From Thermomonas sp. (GTDB lineage: Bacteria > Pseudomonadota > Gammaproteobacteria > Xanthomonadales > Xanthomonadaceae): a stretch of DNA of 35,710 nt. Shown in pieces: positions 34,250 through 35,710 of this stretch (positions are counted from its first letter, which is position 1; each line of letters opens with the position of its first letter). Under the pieces are notes generated by a model. It saw only the letters and a program-made list of their open reading frames with translations, did not search any database and was not told the DNA's origin. A program made the translations under genes and the position numbers. The stretch spans positions 1 through 35,710 of the forward strand of contig JAIMKJ010000027.1 in NCBI GenBank assembly GCA_020692565.1, given 5' to 3'.

Positions 34250-35710
34250 TCAGCATCCTTCGCCGGCAGTGCCGGCGTCGTGTGCGTTCCACCATTGCAG
34301 TGAGGCGATGGGTACCAGCGACACCGCCTTCGCCGGCGGTTTCGGCGACGGTTTCGACAACGGCTTCACCGATGGCGCAGTGCCGACCTCGGCTGCCGGC
34401 GCCTCGGGCAGCGCCGGCAGCGCGGCCGGCGGCGCAGGAGGGGCCGGCGGCGCAACATGATCCATCGGGGTCCGCTCCAGCGGCGGCAACGGCGCAGCCG
34501 GAACGTGCGAGACAAGCTTCGCGCCGGGTAACGGCGGCGGAGCAGGAGGAGCCGGCGGCACTGGCGGCGCGGGGGGTATGGGTGGCGCAGGCGGTGCGGT
34601 ATTCGACGTGAGCAGCATCGTCACCTCGACGCCGCGGAACCCGCCGCCCACGCTTGCTTCGCCCACCCGGATCACCGCTGGTTTGCCGTCTTCGGTGATC
34701 AATCTCGGCGCCGCCACGACCTTGCCGTCCCGCTCCAGCGAAGCCTGGATGTCGAACCGTCCTTGTCCGGCCGGCCTCACGGTCGCAAGCAGCCGCAATT
34801 CCTTGCCGGCATCGCGGTAGGCGTATTCGATGCGGTCGCCGAAACGGATCGGCCTCAGGCCGCTCGGCGACAAGGCACCGTCGTCGATCTTCGCGCGGAT
34901 GTCCATGAACATGTCGTCCGCGAGCATGTCGGCATCGGCGACCGTGGTCGCGGCCGTCCGGACAGCGACGGTGCCCGGTTGCGCCGACCACACCACGAAC
35001 CCCGTTCCCAGCGCCAGCGTCGCGACGGCGGCGATGCCGACCCGTCGCACCCATGCCCGCGGCATCGGTGATTTCAAGTGCATGACTCTCTCCTTCATCG
35101 GATGTGAGAACCCCCAGTGACAGCCCAGCGGCGCCTGCCGGTCGGTCATGAGGGTCTTGAGCATCGCTTCGCCGTACGCGCGTCGCGAATCGGGATGGGC
35201 CGCGACCACCGCCTGATCGCAGGCGAGCTCCTGGTCGTGGCGGAATCGGGTGGCCGCCAGATGCACCAGCGGGTTGAACCAGAACAGGCAGCGGACGATG
35301 GCGATCGCCAGGTTCGCGAGCGGGTCGCCGCGATGCAGGTGCCTGCGTTCGTGCGCGAGCATCAGCCTGCGCTGCTCGCTGTCGTAGCGTTCGGCGAAAT
35401 CGGCGGGCAGGACGATCCGAGCGCGCATCGCGCCGACCACCGCAGGCAAGCCGCGGCTGGCCTGCGCGCGCCACAGGCGGTCTCGCAAAGGCCGCAACTC
35501 GCCCAGCGCCCGCTCGAAGCGGCGCTGCTGTCGCCACAGCCGCAATGCCATCGCAACGACGCCGACCAGCCACATCGCAAGCCACCAGTGCGAGCGATCC
35601 ACGATGGCCTCGACCGGTATCGCCGCGATCGGCTGGGCGACGGTCTGCAGTACGCCCGTGACGGCGGCCGTTTCGACCACCCGCCCCGGCAACAGACTGG
35701 CGATGAACGC
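34250..35710 (-). CDS. M56/BlaR1-like membrane metallopeptidase, N-terminus outside the window
   Basis: The frame is open to the last base, so the start lies beyond the window; 486 residues are visible. In the visible numbering, a TM segment (about 42-58) precedes the zinc site HERRH (120-124) with HDQELACD (158-165) supplying the third ligand, then a further TM near residue 240 (VATLALGTGFVVW). This is the BlaR1/MecR1 protease layout. The extracytoplasmic tail is not a penicillin-binding sensor: it is a beta-rich stretch (PRLITEDGKPAVIRVGE) and then about 130 Pro/Ala-rich residues. In the family the protease cleaves a BlaI-type repressor; such a gene would be expected just past 35710. The signal sensed is unknown. 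Confidence 0.88.
   Translation of the reverse strand, partial: AFIASLLPGRVVETAAVTGVLQTVAQPIAAIPVEAIVDRSHWWLAMWLVGVVAMALRLWRQQRRFERALGELRPLRDRLWRAQASRGLPAVVGAMRARIVLPADFAERYDSEQRRLMLAHERRHLHRGDPLANLAIAIVRCLFWFNPLVHLAATRFRHDQELACDQAVVAAHPDSRRAYGEAMLKTLMTDRQAPLGCHWGFSHPMKERVMHLKSPMPRAWVRRVGIAAVATLALGTGFVVWSAQPGTVAVRTAATTVADADMLADDMFMDIRAKIDDGALSPSGLRPIRFGDRIEYAYRDAGKELRLLATVRPAGQGRFDIQASLERDGKVVAAPRLITEDGKPAVIRVGEASVGGGFRGVEVTMLLTSNTAPPAPPIPPAPPVPPAPPAPPPLPGAKLVSHVPAAPLPPLERTPMDHVAPPAPPAPPAALPALPEAPAAEVGTAPSVKPLSKPSPKPPAKAVSLVPIASLQWWNAHDAGTAGEGC

Overview
The window is chromosomal DNA from a GC-rich gammaproteobacterium. The best fit is the Xanthomonadaceae/Lysobacteraceae (Lysobacter, Luteimonas or a relative). 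This is inferred from the GC-rich codon use, the PykA-like pyruvate kinase, the OmpW and DUF6289-like secreted proteins, secreted RHS proteins, and scattered palindromic intergenic repeats. No species is claimed. Almost every gene lies on the minus strand, so transcription runs mostly from high to low coordinates.

The backbone is a set of four glycolytic genes in one orientation: gap (31178-32182), pgk (14860-16050), pyk (10046-11512) and a class I fructose-bisphosphate aldolase (4873-5877). Accessory DNA fills every interval between them. Between gap and pgk lie a two-gene secreted RHS locus with a small zinc-ribbon membrane protein, a three-gene membrane/XRE/STAND-ATPase locus, and a DUF2339-DUF3999 membrane pair. 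Between pgk and pyk lie a secreted trypsin-like protease, a HAD phosphatase and two small secreted peptides. Between pyk and the aldolase lie an AT-rich solo TIR-domain gene and a metallophosphoesterase, phosphopantetheinyl transferase and trans-acyltransferase set.

At the low end (1-3779) is an RND efflux permease, cut by the window edge, with its lipoprotein adaptor. Next to it a plus-strand DUF6498-like membrane protein converges on the aldolase. At the high end, plus-strand ompW and an S1/P1 nuclease converge on a partial M56/BlaR1-like metallopeptidase that leaves the window.

The strongest candidate for an undescribed system is 20961-25147. It encodes a three-TM membrane protein, an XRE-HTH protein whose STAND-like core has lost its nucleotide-binding motifs, and a two-TM protein. 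The last carries an extracytoplasmic domain that looks like a type IV pilin head, joined to an intact STAND/AAA ATPase with a winged-helix tail. The last two genes overlap by 4 bp. Also of note are the solo TIR gene, the orphan trans-AT/PPTase set, the RHS tip with its small downstream gene, a strong terminator that contains the apparent start codon of the nuclease, an FNR-like box before ompW, a 233-bp element with perfect 12-bp terminal inverted repeats next to pgk, and three tandem 15-bp repeats just upstream of the efflux adaptor.
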